The notes under the pieces were generated by a model. The model saw only the letters and a list, made by a program, of their open reading frames with translations, was not told the DNA's origin and did no database searches. Below, piece by piece: positions 7,103 to 13,298 of a stretch of DNA of 14,892 nt (its first letter is position 1; the number at the start of each line of letters is the position of its first letter). The stretch is from positions 538 through 15,429 of the forward strand of contig DBYV01000006.1 in assembly GCA_002310995.1 (NCBI GenBank), in the 5' to 3' direction. The position numbers were made by a program, and so were the translations under genes. Source of the stretch: a bacterium UBP6_UBA1177. Its GTDB lineage: Bacteria; UBP6; UBA1177.

Positions 7103-8764
7103 TTGGCTAATAACAGTAACAGCAAATTCTTTCTCAAAGGCAAAAAGGCTGTTTCGGAAATAGAGCAGTTTGAAGAACTTATCCGGAAAAATCCGGATGA
7201 CGACAGAGCCTATGTCCGTTTGGCCGAGCTTTACGCGAGAGCCGGCAGAGAAACGAAAGCTATAGAAACTTACGAAAAAGTTGCAGTAATTTTCGAAAAG
7301 AAAGGCTTTCTCAACAAAGCCAAAGCCGTTTTGAAACAGGCGCTTCTTCTGAGTCCTGAACACGGTAAAATCAATGTTCTCCTTGCCGATTACGACAAAC
7401 AGAGCGGCCTCGTAAAGGATGCTGCAATGCGTTACAATACGGCGGTTGCTTATTATGTGAAGAATGGCAACAAGATGGCGGCGATAAATATTCTCCGCAA
7501 AATGCTTGAGCTTTACCCGGGCAATGTCAACCTGTCGGTTAAACTTGCTAATATGCTTGTTGCGGAAGGTATGAATCATGATGCCGAAAAACTTCTCGTT
7601 CCGCTTGCCGAATCGCTGAAAAACTCAGACCGTGTCAATGAATATGTTTCGGTATTAAAACTTCTCTACACAGCTACCGGCAACGATGCCGAGATCGGAA
7701 AAACGCTTGTTAATTTCTATCTTAAAAAGGGAAGTTATTCGAACGCTCTGATAGTTCTTCAGAAACTTGTCGTTGACAATCCAGATACGATTGAATTTCT
7801 TGAAAAACTCGCTTTTGTTTTCGACAAACTGGGCGAAACGCAAAAACTTATCGCTATTTACAAGCAGATAGCCGTAGTTCACGCAAAACATAAAAATTAT
7901 GCTGAGCGCGACGAGATGTACCGCAGGATACTTGAGCTTGACCCAAATGACAGGGAGGCTCTTTTCATTCTCAACGAAAACGCCAAACTGCGCGACATCA
8001 TCTCCGACAAAATTAAAGATACAACAGGCGATCTGCGCAAAGACGGAGCAAAGGAAGATTTCGTTATCGATGTTGATCCGAATGCCGGAAATGCTGCAAA
8101 GCCGCATAAAGTTACGCTTCGTTCATCTATAAAAGAAGCCCGCGCTTTCCTTACTTATAAGCTTTTCGACAAAGCTATTGAAAAAATAACATCAACTGAT
8201 GGCTGGGAAAGTTCTGATGATGCCTACGATGTTCTGATTGAAGCCAATATCGAGCAGGGAAAAGTTGAAGAAGCCGGCGAACTTCTTATAACTCTTATCG
8301 ACCTTAAAGTTTCGGAAGGTAAAATCGGCGAAGCCAGAGAACTGCTCGGAGATGCTGAAGATATGCTTGGAAGCGATGATGTCCGTATCACTGCCCGCAG
8401 ACAGCAGTTGGCGGAGCAGGCAAATGACTTTGCAGATCCTGAATCTGGTGTCGAAGGCGGAGTGTTCAATGGTATTCCAAATCTTGAAAATGCTGATGTA
8501 GAGTCTGAAATTGCAGAGGAAGAAGTTAAGCCGGAAGCTGATGTTCAGGAGTCGCATGAAGAGCCAGAGGCAGCAGAGAACGAAGCTGTTTTCGATGAAA
8601 CCGCAGAGCCGCCTCAGGACAGACTCGATGAGTTGGAATTCTACATCACGATAGAAGATTTCGTCAGCGCGACAGAGCTCCTTGAAGAGCTTGTACAAAG
8701 CTATCCTAATTCAAGTTTCCTGAAAGAAATTAAAGCTGCTATTCCTGAAAAAAAAGGAGAGTAA
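7103..8764 (+). CDS. Tetratricopeptide-repeat protein with acidic linker
   Basis: Translation starts at TTG, with AGGTG six bases upstream and 18 bp after efp; no better ATG exists. The 553-residue product has no signal peptide or TM segment and should be cytoplasmic. Residues 17-290 form a run of helical TPR-type repeats (for example RAYVRLAELYARAGRETKAIETYEKV at 35-60 and the N-x-A-x-x-V-L-x-K-L-V-x-x-N-P pattern near 214-227). Another helical repeat block spans about 340-440. An acidic low-complexity linker rich in Glu and Ala (445-505) follows. The short C-terminal module LDELEFYITIEDFVSATELLEEL (508-530) plus a final TPR-like helix recalls C-terminal units of TPR proteins in Myxococcota. 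It is probably a scaffold or adaptor for protein complexes. The partner may be encoded in the next genes, with which it shares tight spacing. Confidence 0.8.
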   Translation: MANNSNSKFFLKGKKAVSEIEQFEELIRKNPDDDRAYVRLAELYARAGRETKAIETYEKVAVIFEKKGFLNKAKAVLKQALLLSPEHGKINVLLADYDKQSGLVKDAAMRYNTAVAYYVKNGNKMAAINILRKMLELYPGNVNLSVKLANMLVAEGMNHDAEKLLVPLAESLKNSDRVNEYVSVLKLLYTATGNDAEIGKTLVNFYLKKGSYSNALIVLQKLVVDNPDTIEFLEKLAFVFDKLGETQKLIAIYKQIAVVHAKHKNYAERDEMYRRILELDPNDREALFILNENAKLRDIISDKIKDTTGDLRKDGAKEDFVIDVDPNAGNAAKPHKVTLRSSIKEARAFLTYKLFDKAIEKITSTDGWESSDDAYDVLIEANIEQGKVEEAGELLITLIDLKVSEGKIGEARELLGDAEDMLGSDDVRITARRQQLAEQANDFADPESGVEGGVFNGIPNLENADVESEIAEEEVKPEADVQESHEEPEAAENEAVFDETAEPPQDRLDELEFYITIEDFVSATELLEELVQSYPNSSFLKEIKAAIPEKKGE

Positions 8765-8765
8765 T

Positions 8766-9470
8766 GTGAAAAAGATTTCGAAAATTTTGTTGGTCTGTTC
8801 TCTGTTGATTTTGTGTCCGCTTTCTGTTTCGGCGGCAATGATCAAGCTTGAAATAGATTGCAAACTTAACGAAGAAAAAAACGAAAACAGACTTGATATT
8901 AAAGACGGTTACTGGAAGTTTCCTGTTGTGAAAGTTCCTCAAAGCAAAGAAAAAGAACATTATTCAGTAATAATCGAAAGTTATGACACCAAAGAGGCAA
9001 AAAACGAAAAGATTGAAATCTACGGTGCCGATTTCAGTCTCAAAAGTGTCCTTCTTCCGCTTAACGGAGTTATTACTTTTGAGAATAAAGAGAATTTTCC
9101 GAGACAGATTACAATTATTGGAGAAAGCGAAAGCGAACCTGTCACGGTTACTGTTCCGCCGAAATCCGCTGTTCAGCAGCCTTTCATTGCAGCAGGCAGC
9201 TACAGGATTGTTGACGGGGCATTTTCATGGAACACTGTAAATGTTACTGTTCTTGCGACAAATTATGTCTGGACTTTGAAGGAAAACCGCAACAGACGCG
9301 ATATTCCTGATATCGCTCCCGGAAGTTATACTTTGAAAATTTATTACGGAACGAACCGGATTTATTCCGAGGCCTTTACTGTTGTTCAGAATGCCGCTCA
9401 GAATTTTACTTACAAAATTGAGAAAGGTAAGGTTACTAATTTAGACGCTTTGTCAATGTCGATGGATTGA
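8766..9470 (+). CDS. Exported beta-rich protein of unknown function (cupredoxin-like or carboxypeptidase-regulatory-like fold suspected)
   Basis: The start is GTG at 8766, one base after the TPR gene's stop, with a strong AAGGAGAG site. The overlapping ATG at 8764 is out of frame and meets TGA at once. Residues 1-23 form a signal peptide (MKK, hydrophobic core, VSA before A24). The two Cys in the core do not make a lipobox, so the mature protein should be soluble in the periplasm. The mature part, about 210 residues, is rich in beta strands. The middle (SVLLPLNGVITFENKENFPRQITIIG) has the G-x-x-x-F-x-N-x-x-x-x-x-x-x-I pattern of cupredoxin-like domains, but copper ligands (His, Cys, Met) are not apparent. 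The end (DIPDIAPGSYTLKIYYG) resembles the P-G-x-Y-x-L strand of carboxypeptidase-regulatory-like domains. I do not recognise a specific family. Confidence 0.7.
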   Translation: MKKISKILLVCSLLILCPLSVSAAMIKLEIDCKLNEEKNENRLDIKDGYWKFPVVKVPQSKEKEHYSVIIESYDTKEAKNEKIEIYGADFSLKSVLLPLNGVITFENKENFPRQITIIGESESEPVTVTVPPKSAVQQPFIAAGSYRIVDGAFSWNTVNVTVLATNYVWTLKENRNRRDIPDIAPGSYTLKIYYGTNRIYSEAFTVVQNAAQNFTYKIEKGKVTNLDALSMSMD

Positions 9471-9491
9471 TTAAATTGAAGGAGATTACAT

Positions 9492-11012
9492 ATGACTAAT
9501 TTAGGTTTGAAATTAAAAGTTTTTTTCCTTATGGCAGTTGTTATCACGGCTCTTTCCGCCGCTAATTTTCTTCTTTTCAGGGATTTCATCGTAAAGATAG
9601 ATGTTCAGGACGGAGCTAAAAACATTGCCAAGCTTGTTGAATCTGAACTTAAAAGTAAAAACTATTCGTTAATTGCTAATTCTTTTGAGGCAGCTAAACA
9701 GATTAAAATTGAAAAAGGAAAAGTCACTTCAAAAGTGGTTTCGGAAAAAGAATATGCAATAGTTGACGCTAACGCTGCTGTTATTGACGGAAATATAAAT
9801 GTCATGAGTTCCTATGCCGGCATACCGGCTGTTGAAAGAGCTTTGAAAGACGGTCTGGCATCTGACGGCATGCTTTCTGTAAACAACGATCTTTATCTCC
9901 TTGGCGTTGCACCGGTTCTGGCTGAAGGCAAAATTTTCGCGGTAATTACTTTCGAAAAGTTCGGCAACGATCTTCTTTCGGTATTTCCGATGCCTGTAAA
10001 AGCTTTCAAAGGTTCTAGCTCTATTGCCGCAAAAGGCGATGATAGGTGGAGTGCCGTTGAAAGTTCATACGGCAAGGAAGCTCTTGATGCTGATATTGCT
10101 TCGCTTATTACAAGCGGCGGTCAGAAAGAGCTTAATGCATGGACGAGGGTTTCAGCTTTCGCGATGCCTTACGATATCGCCGGCGGCGACAAGATCACAA
10201 TAGTCACAATGACTTCGTTGATTCCTGGTTGGGAAAGTTACGACAAAGTCCTTTACACGGTTGTTCTCTATTCGGTTATTGCTATTATTGTAGCGCTTTT
10301 CTTTACATTTATAGTTACTCACGAAATCGACAAGATACTCAAAAAACTTGCATCCGATATTTCAAGGATGAGAGTCGGTGAGAAACTCGTTCTCAAGAAA
10401 TATTCGAACGGAGCAGACATTGTTGTGTCGGCCATGAACAAGCTCATCCAGCAGTATCTTGAAGCCAATGAAAATGTCGGTAGCATTACTTCTTCTCCTC
10501 TTATCAGAGCTGAAAAAGATTTTTCTGCAAAAGGTGGGATCGATGCTTTTGATTCTGCGGTTCCCGATCCGTTTGCTACTGAATCCATAGAAGATATCAA
10601 ACCTGAAAAGCCGGTTCATCATGAAATGCCGAAAAAAGAAACTCCCAAGCCTCAACCGATGCCTGAGCGTGAAGTAAAACCGGAACCTGCAAAACCTGAA
10701 GTAAATAATGTAAAGCCAGAACTGCTGGATGATGACGATGAAGATGAAGACAACGAAAAAACACAGATTGCTCCGTCTTTGGGTTCAGCTTCGCCGAATC
10801 AGGCCAATCCGTTCGAAGCTCTGTGGGAAGACTACTGCAGAATAAAGCGCAAACACGGTGAATCGGTCAGTGACAAGGAAAAAATGAGTTTTATAGGTAA
10901 AGTCAGAACGAACAAAGCTTCTATTATGGCTAAATACAAATGTTCCGATGTTCAGTTCTCTGTTGAAGACAAAGACGGAAAACCGGTAGTCAAGGCAAAA
11001 CCTGTAAATTAG
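9492..11012 (+). CDS. Two-TM sensor-like membrane protein with Pro-rich linker and C-terminal cytoplasmic domain (MXAN_5187-like)
   Basis: The 506-residue protein has an N-terminal TM (about 8-29), a periplasmic domain of about 225 residues, and a second TM (about 253-276). The periplasmic domain contains EYAIVDANAAVIDG and LYLLGVAPVLAEGKIFAVITFEKFG, typical of Cache/PAS-like sensor domains. A HAMP-like helix follows (277-325), then a long linker rich in Pro, Lys and Glu with an acidic DDDDEDED patch (365-435). The protein ends in a compact domain of about 65 residues (FEALWEDYCRIKRK to KPVVKAKPVN). There is no kinase, GGDEF or methyl-accepting domain. The last domain resembles, from memory, the C-terminal domain named after Myxococcus MXAN_5187, which is common in that phylum and of unknown function. 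The topology suggests that a periplasmic signal is relayed to a cytosolic partner, possibly the TPR protein. A strong AAGGAGA ribosome site lies seven bases before the ATG. Confidence 0.75.
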   Translation: MTNLGLKLKVFFLMAVVITALSAANFLLFRDFIVKIDVQDGAKNIAKLVESELKSKNYSLIANSFEAAKQIKIEKGKVTSKVVSEKEYAIVDANAAVIDGNINVMSSYAGIPAVERALKDGLASDGMLSVNNDLYLLGVAPVLAEGKIFAVITFEKFGNDLLSVFPMPVKAFKGSSSIAAKGDDRWSAVESSYGKEALDADIASLITSGGQKELNAWTRVSAFAMPYDIAGGDKITIVTMTSLIPGWESYDKVLYTVVLYSVIAIIVALFFTFIVTHEIDKILKKLASDISRMRVGEKLVLKKYSNGADIVVSAMNKLIQQYLEANENVGSITSSPLIRAEKDFSAKGGIDAFDSAVPDPFATESIEDIKPEKPVHHEMPKKETPKPQPMPEREVKPEPAKPEVNNVKPELLDDDDEDEDNEKTQIAPSLGSASPNQANPFEALWEDYCRIKRKHGESVSDKEKMSFIGKVRTNKASIMAKYKCSDVQFSVEDKDGKPVVKAKPVN

Positions 11013-11019
11013 GTGCTTT

Positions 11020-11397
11020 ATGAAGTTTGTTTGTAACAACTGCGGATTTACAGCCGATATTCCTGAGCAGATGTCTGCTTGCCCGATGTGCGGCAGTTCC
11101 AATGTCTCTTCCGCAGGTGGAGCATCTAAATTTCCGACTGATACGGCAGAAGAAAACGAGGACGAAAACGTAAAATCGCAGAATTTCAAAGCTGCTGTAG
11201 GTCCTACGCAGCGTGTTACAATGACCGAAGGAATGAATGTCGGTGACAAATCGGCTTCTCCAGCCAAACAAACAGCCGAAAGATCTGAAAAAAAGACCCG
11301 CGAAATTCGCAGAAAAAGCAAGGCTCCTTTGGTTGTTGTTCTGTTAGTTCTAGTTGCGGCGGCAGCAGCGGCGGCATATTTCTTCTTTTTCAAATAA
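11020..11397 (+). CDS. Tail-anchored zinc-ribbon protein
   Basis: This small protein of 125 residues has three parts. The N-terminal zinc ribbon has Cys5-x2-Cys8 and Cys21-x2-Cys24 (FVCNNCGF and ACPMCGSS), the rubredoxin/zinc-ribbon knuckle arrangement. A polar, probably disordered linker (about 30-100) becomes very basic near the end. A single C-terminal TM segment (APLVVVLLVLVAAAAAAAYF, about 102-121) ends in FFFFK. This order predicts a tail-anchored protein with its zinc knuckle in the cytoplasm. The ribosome site AGGTG overlaps the stop codon of the preceding sensor-like gene, so the two are probably translationally coupled, which supports a joint role. Function is unknown. Metal binding is inferred from the four cysteines only. 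Confidence 0.8.
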   Translation: MKFVCNNCGFTADIPEQMSACPMCGSSNVSSAGGASKFPTDTAEENEDENVKSQNFKAAVGPTQRVTMTEGMNVGDKSASPAKQTAERSEKKTREIRRKSKAPLVVVLLVLVAAAAAAAYFFFFK

Positions 11398-11398
11398 T

Positions 11399-11950
11399 AT
11401 GAATCTCAGGGTTTCTTCCGGCATTTTAAGAGGCCGTTACATCAAGGTTCCCGATACCGATCTCAGACCTACTGAAGAGAAGGTCAGAAGTGCATTTTTC
11501 AACACTCTTTTTTCGATGATAGAGTTTGAAAACAGAAAATTTCTTGATATTTTTTCGGGAAGCGGAATATTTGCCTTTGAAGCGATAAGCCGCGGATTTT
11601 GCAAATCCTGTTCAATAGAATTAAACCAGAAAGCTGCATCGCGTATAAGGACGAGCGCGGCAGAACTAGGTATAAAAGACGATGTTAGTGTTATAAATGC
11701 TGATGCTTTTTCTTTGAATTTTGCCGCTATTTCTGAGCAATTTAACACAATTTTTCTCGATCCGCCTTATGCTTTAGGTGACAAAATGCCGGATTTGCTG
11801 GATAAGATTACCGATTCCGGCATCGTCGGAGAAGTTTGCGTCATCGTTGTCGAGGGAAACTCTGAAACTGCCTGGCAAAAGGCAGGCTGGAACTCGAAAA
11901 TCAAAAAATTCGGCGGAACATATCTCACGATTTTCTATAACTGGGAATGA
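11399..11950 (+). CDS. rsmD: 16S rRNA (guanine966-N2)-methyltransferase RsmD
   Basis: RsmD methylates G966 of 16S rRNA during 30S assembly, using SAM. The 183-residue product has the family hallmarks: an N-terminal RVSSGILRGRYIKVP segment, RPTEEKVRSAFFN (23-35), the SAM-binding LDIFSGSG (49-56), an acidic strand end SIELN (72-76) and the catalytic DPPY (121-124). The ATG at 11399 is one base beyond the zinc-ribbon gene's stop codon. No Shine-Dalgarno site is visible, so translation probably depends on ribosomes finishing the upstream gene. An in-frame TTG at 11354 would add 15 residues overlapping that gene; it has no support, as family members begin with R-(I/V)-x-x-G close to the N-terminus. 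It is the last gene of the efp operon, and its 3' end overlaps the converging lipoprotein gene by 16 bp. Confidence 0.93.
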   Translation: MNLRVSSGILRGRYIKVPDTDLRPTEEKVRSAFFNTLFSMIEFENRKFLDIFSGSGIFAFEAISRGFCKSCSIELNQKAASRIRTSAAELGIKDDVSVINADAFSLNFAAISEQFNTIFLDPPYALGDKMPDLLDKITDSGIVGEVCVIVVEGNSETAWQKAGWNSKIKKFGGTYLTIFYNWE

Positions 11951-12552
11951 TCCTGAACCTGTCTCACGCAGCGGACGTATTTGAGCGGAGGATAGTAATG
12001 TTCACAGGTAACGATGTTTGATATGGTTGTCTGGTGTATGCCGCCGTCGCTGAAATCAACATACCAGGCATCCTCGCCATTCCTGCATTCATTCTGAAAT
12101 GATGACCAGAGTGCATCCCAGTCACCAAGTTTACTGTAGTTGCTGTCACCTTGATAGTAATATCTGTCTTCGCAATAGCAGTTTTGTGGTTCAAAGCAAT
12201 TGTAGACAGATTCTTCTTTTGCTATGCATTCATCTGTAAGACCGCATGAACCGCCGGTCTCTGTCTTAGGGCAGTCTTTGATAAGCGTTCTTAATTCGTC
12301 AACTGTCGGCAGACGCCAGTCGCGATAATCGAGTTCGTCGAGGTAATAACAGTAATCCCCGGCTTCCTTGAATGTCATCCATTTTTCGGATCTTGCGGAC
12401 CACATACTGCTGTCTATCTCTGCGCCTGAAGTGCTTAGTCTTTCTGCTTCGCGGTATATCTCTTTGATTTCGTCATAGTAATCAGGTCTTTCGCATGAAA
12501 CAAAAATAAATAAAAAGAGAAGTGTTCCGGTTGTCAAAGCAAATTTTTTCAT
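11935..12552 (-). CDS. Cysteine-rich lipoprotein with DUF1566 / Lcl-C-like domain
   Basis: This 205-residue protein begins with a lipoprotein signal peptide ending in F-V-S-C (Cys20, a slightly relaxed lipobox), so it should be lipid-anchored in the envelope. The mature part shows the DUF1566 (Legionella collagen-like C-terminal) pattern. That consists of an opening W-x(n)-F-x-E-A-x-x-Y-C helix (51-68), WRLPTVDELRTLI (79-91), a Cys-rich insert with T-G-G-S-C-G-L-T-D-E-C (99-109), a W-S-S strand (149-151), WYVDFSDG (163-170) and a closing YVRCVR (192-197). Besides Cys20 there are ten cysteines, an even number that fits disulfides in an exported protein. The molecular role of this domain is not known, but it is usually secreted or on the cell surface. 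A GAGGGAA site precedes the ATG. The gene follows the small membrane protein gene by 8 bp. Confidence 0.8.
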   Translation of the reverse strand: MKKFALTTGTLLFLFIFVSCERPDYYDEIKEIYREAERLSTSGAEIDSSMWSARSEKWMTFKEAGDYCYYLDELDYRDWRLPTVDELRTLIKDCPKTETGGSCGLTDECIAKEESVYNCFEPQNCYCEDRYYYQGDSNYSKLGDWDALWSSFQNECRNGEDAWYVDFSDGGIHQTTISNIVTCEHYYPPLKYVRCVRQVQDHSQL

Positions 12553-12560
12553 TGTTCCCT

Positions 12561-13025
12561 CTAAAATTCAAATCCGACCGAAGCATAGAAGCCGTCTTTT
12601 GACGGAGTGGCCGAAATATTTGTAAGAGTGACCTCCTTTTCAGTTTTTTTCTCTTTTATTGCGGCCAGTATGATTCCTGTCAGAAAAAGCTCGCCGCCGA
12701 TTATGCCGGCTGCTATTTCAAGAGAACGGTAGGTGTTGGCTTTCTTGCGGTATTTTTTTGCTCTATTGAGGTATTCAGATTCCTTTTCGCCTTGATTTAC
12801 AGCCTCGAAAGCATTGTCGTAGTCCTTCATCTTTTTGTATTTGTCGAACTCTTTGTCGGAAGCGATGTGAAAACCGGCGATTCCTCCAGCTGTAACGGCG
12901 GCTCCGACAATGATGAGCGATATGCCCGCTTTCAGGTGCGGATGATATGTTTCGACAGCGTTGTCGTTTGCAAAAAGCTGGAGAGAAAAGGACAGAATGA
13001 TGAAAATTAAACAAAGTTTTTTCAT
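12561..13025 (-). CDS. Small exported protein with two hydrophobic segments, function unknown
   Basis: This 154-residue protein has a signal peptide (1-19, L-F-A before N20). Two Gly-rich hydrophobic segments follow: residues 32-54 (LKAGISLIIVGAAVTAGGIAGF) and 104-123 (IAAGIIGGELFLTGIILAAI). They flank a charged helical stretch with many Lys, Tyr and Glu (57-100). The last 25 residues, ending D-G-F-Y-A-S-V-G-F-E-F, look like one beta strand with a terminal Phe. The pattern of two Gly-rich hairpin-forming helices around a tyrosine- and alanine-containing charged segment also occurs at the C-terminal ends of exported PEGA- and TPR-type proteins of Myxococcota; this is from memory. Here the unit stands alone. 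It shares a predicted promoter with the lipoprotein gene behind it, so both probably act in the envelope. I do not recognise a named family. Confidence 0.7.
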   Translation of the reverse strand: MKKLCLIFIILSFSLQLFANDNAVETYHPHLKAGISLIIVGAAVTAGGIAGFHIASDKEFDKYKKMKDYDNAFEAVNQGEKESEYLNRAKKYRKKANTYRSLEIAAGIIGGELFLTGIILAAIKEKKTEKEVTLTNISATPSKDGFYASVGFEF

Positions 13026-13045
13026 GTTTCACCTATAAAAAATCG

Positions 13046-13083
13046 AAAACGAAAAATTGTAAGGGAAATCGGAATTTTATCAA
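13046..13083 (-). promoter_or_regulatory. Predicted promoter of the small membrane protein-lipoprotein pair
   Basis: On the minus strand TTGATA (13083-13078) and TACAAT (13061-13056), each five of six consensus, are 16 bp apart. The six bases after the -10 are TTTTCG, followed by TTTT (13049-13046). The CG-then-T-run pattern appears here too. An AGGTG ribosome site lies just before the ATG at 13025. Confidence 0.65.
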
Positions 13084-13093
13084 GTTTGGTGCT

Positions 13094-13118
13094 GCCGGAA
13101 TTATTGCGCCGCCGGAAT
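13094..13118. repeat. Short direct repeat GCCGGAAT
   Basis: GCCGGAAT occurs at 13094-13101 and again at 13111-13118, 17 bp apart, with a short G+C-rich segment between. It is part of the non-coding spacer 13026-13298 and has no obvious function. Confidence 0.6.
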
Positions 13119-13125
13119 AAACAAT

Positions 13126-13142
13126 GCGGGCGAGCCGCCCGC
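13126..13142. repeat. Perfect G+C-rich inverted repeat
   Basis: GCGGGCG (13126-13132) and CGCCCGC (13136-13142) form a 7-bp all-G+C stem around the loop AGC, a sharp rise in G+C inside an A+T-rich spacer. No T-run follows on either strand, so it is not a typical Rho-independent terminator. Short extragenic hairpins of this composition are common as dispersed repeats; only one copy lies in this window. Confidence 0.7.
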
Positions 13143-13186
13143 GCTCCGACAAAAATTTCCACGCTTAGGCGCCCCTGAAATGGTCA

Positions 13187-13221
13187 CCCCTGATGTAGGG
13201 GAGATGTCGCAGACAGAGGGG
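13187..13221. repeat. Compound hairpin element (two small stems between GGGG tracts)
   Basis: CCCCT and AGGGG (13187-13191, 13197-13201) form one stem around GATGT. TGTC and GACA (13205-13208, 13212-13215) form a second around GCA, and GAGGGG follows (13216-13221). The layout resembles dispersed intergenic repeats I remember from gut bacterial genomes (CCTCTGTC...GACATCTCCCC). Whether it is repeated in this genome cannot be seen from one window. Confidence 0.5.
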
Positions 13222-13231
13222 TCAGGAGCTA

Positions 13232-13259
13232 CCGGTTGCTGAGTTTATCGAAGCAACGG
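13232..13259. repeat. Inverted repeat of the TGAGYTTRTCGAA type
   Basis: GTTGCT (13235-13240) and AGCAAC (13252-13257) pair as a 6-bp stem, extendable by CC/GG with one bulged G. The loop is GAGTTTATCGA. The core TGAGTTTATCGAA resembles a palindromic extragenic repeat seen in many bacterial genomes (from memory). It lies about 40 bp past the hydG stop on hydG's downstream side but lacks a T-run. Confidence 0.55.
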
Positions 13260-13298
13260 CTGAGGGGTTCTGATGTGAAGGCTTGTCTAAATTGCGGT

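Noticed and set aside
7085..7579. Minus-strand open frames opposite the TPR gene (also 7655-8107 and 8192-8698)
   Set aside because: They are Phe/Ile-rich shadows created by the codon bias of the TPR gene and have no ribosome sites or recognisable domains.
11354..11398. TTG start giving rsmD 15 extra residues
   Set aside because: The extra residues come from the out-of-frame alanine-rich TM codons of the zinc-ribbon gene and have no counterpart in RsmD proteins.
13126..13142. G+C hairpin as a terminator for hydG or the membrane protein gene
   Set aside because: No T-run follows on either strand, and the hairpin is about 160 bp beyond the hydG stop and upstream of the other gene's promoter.
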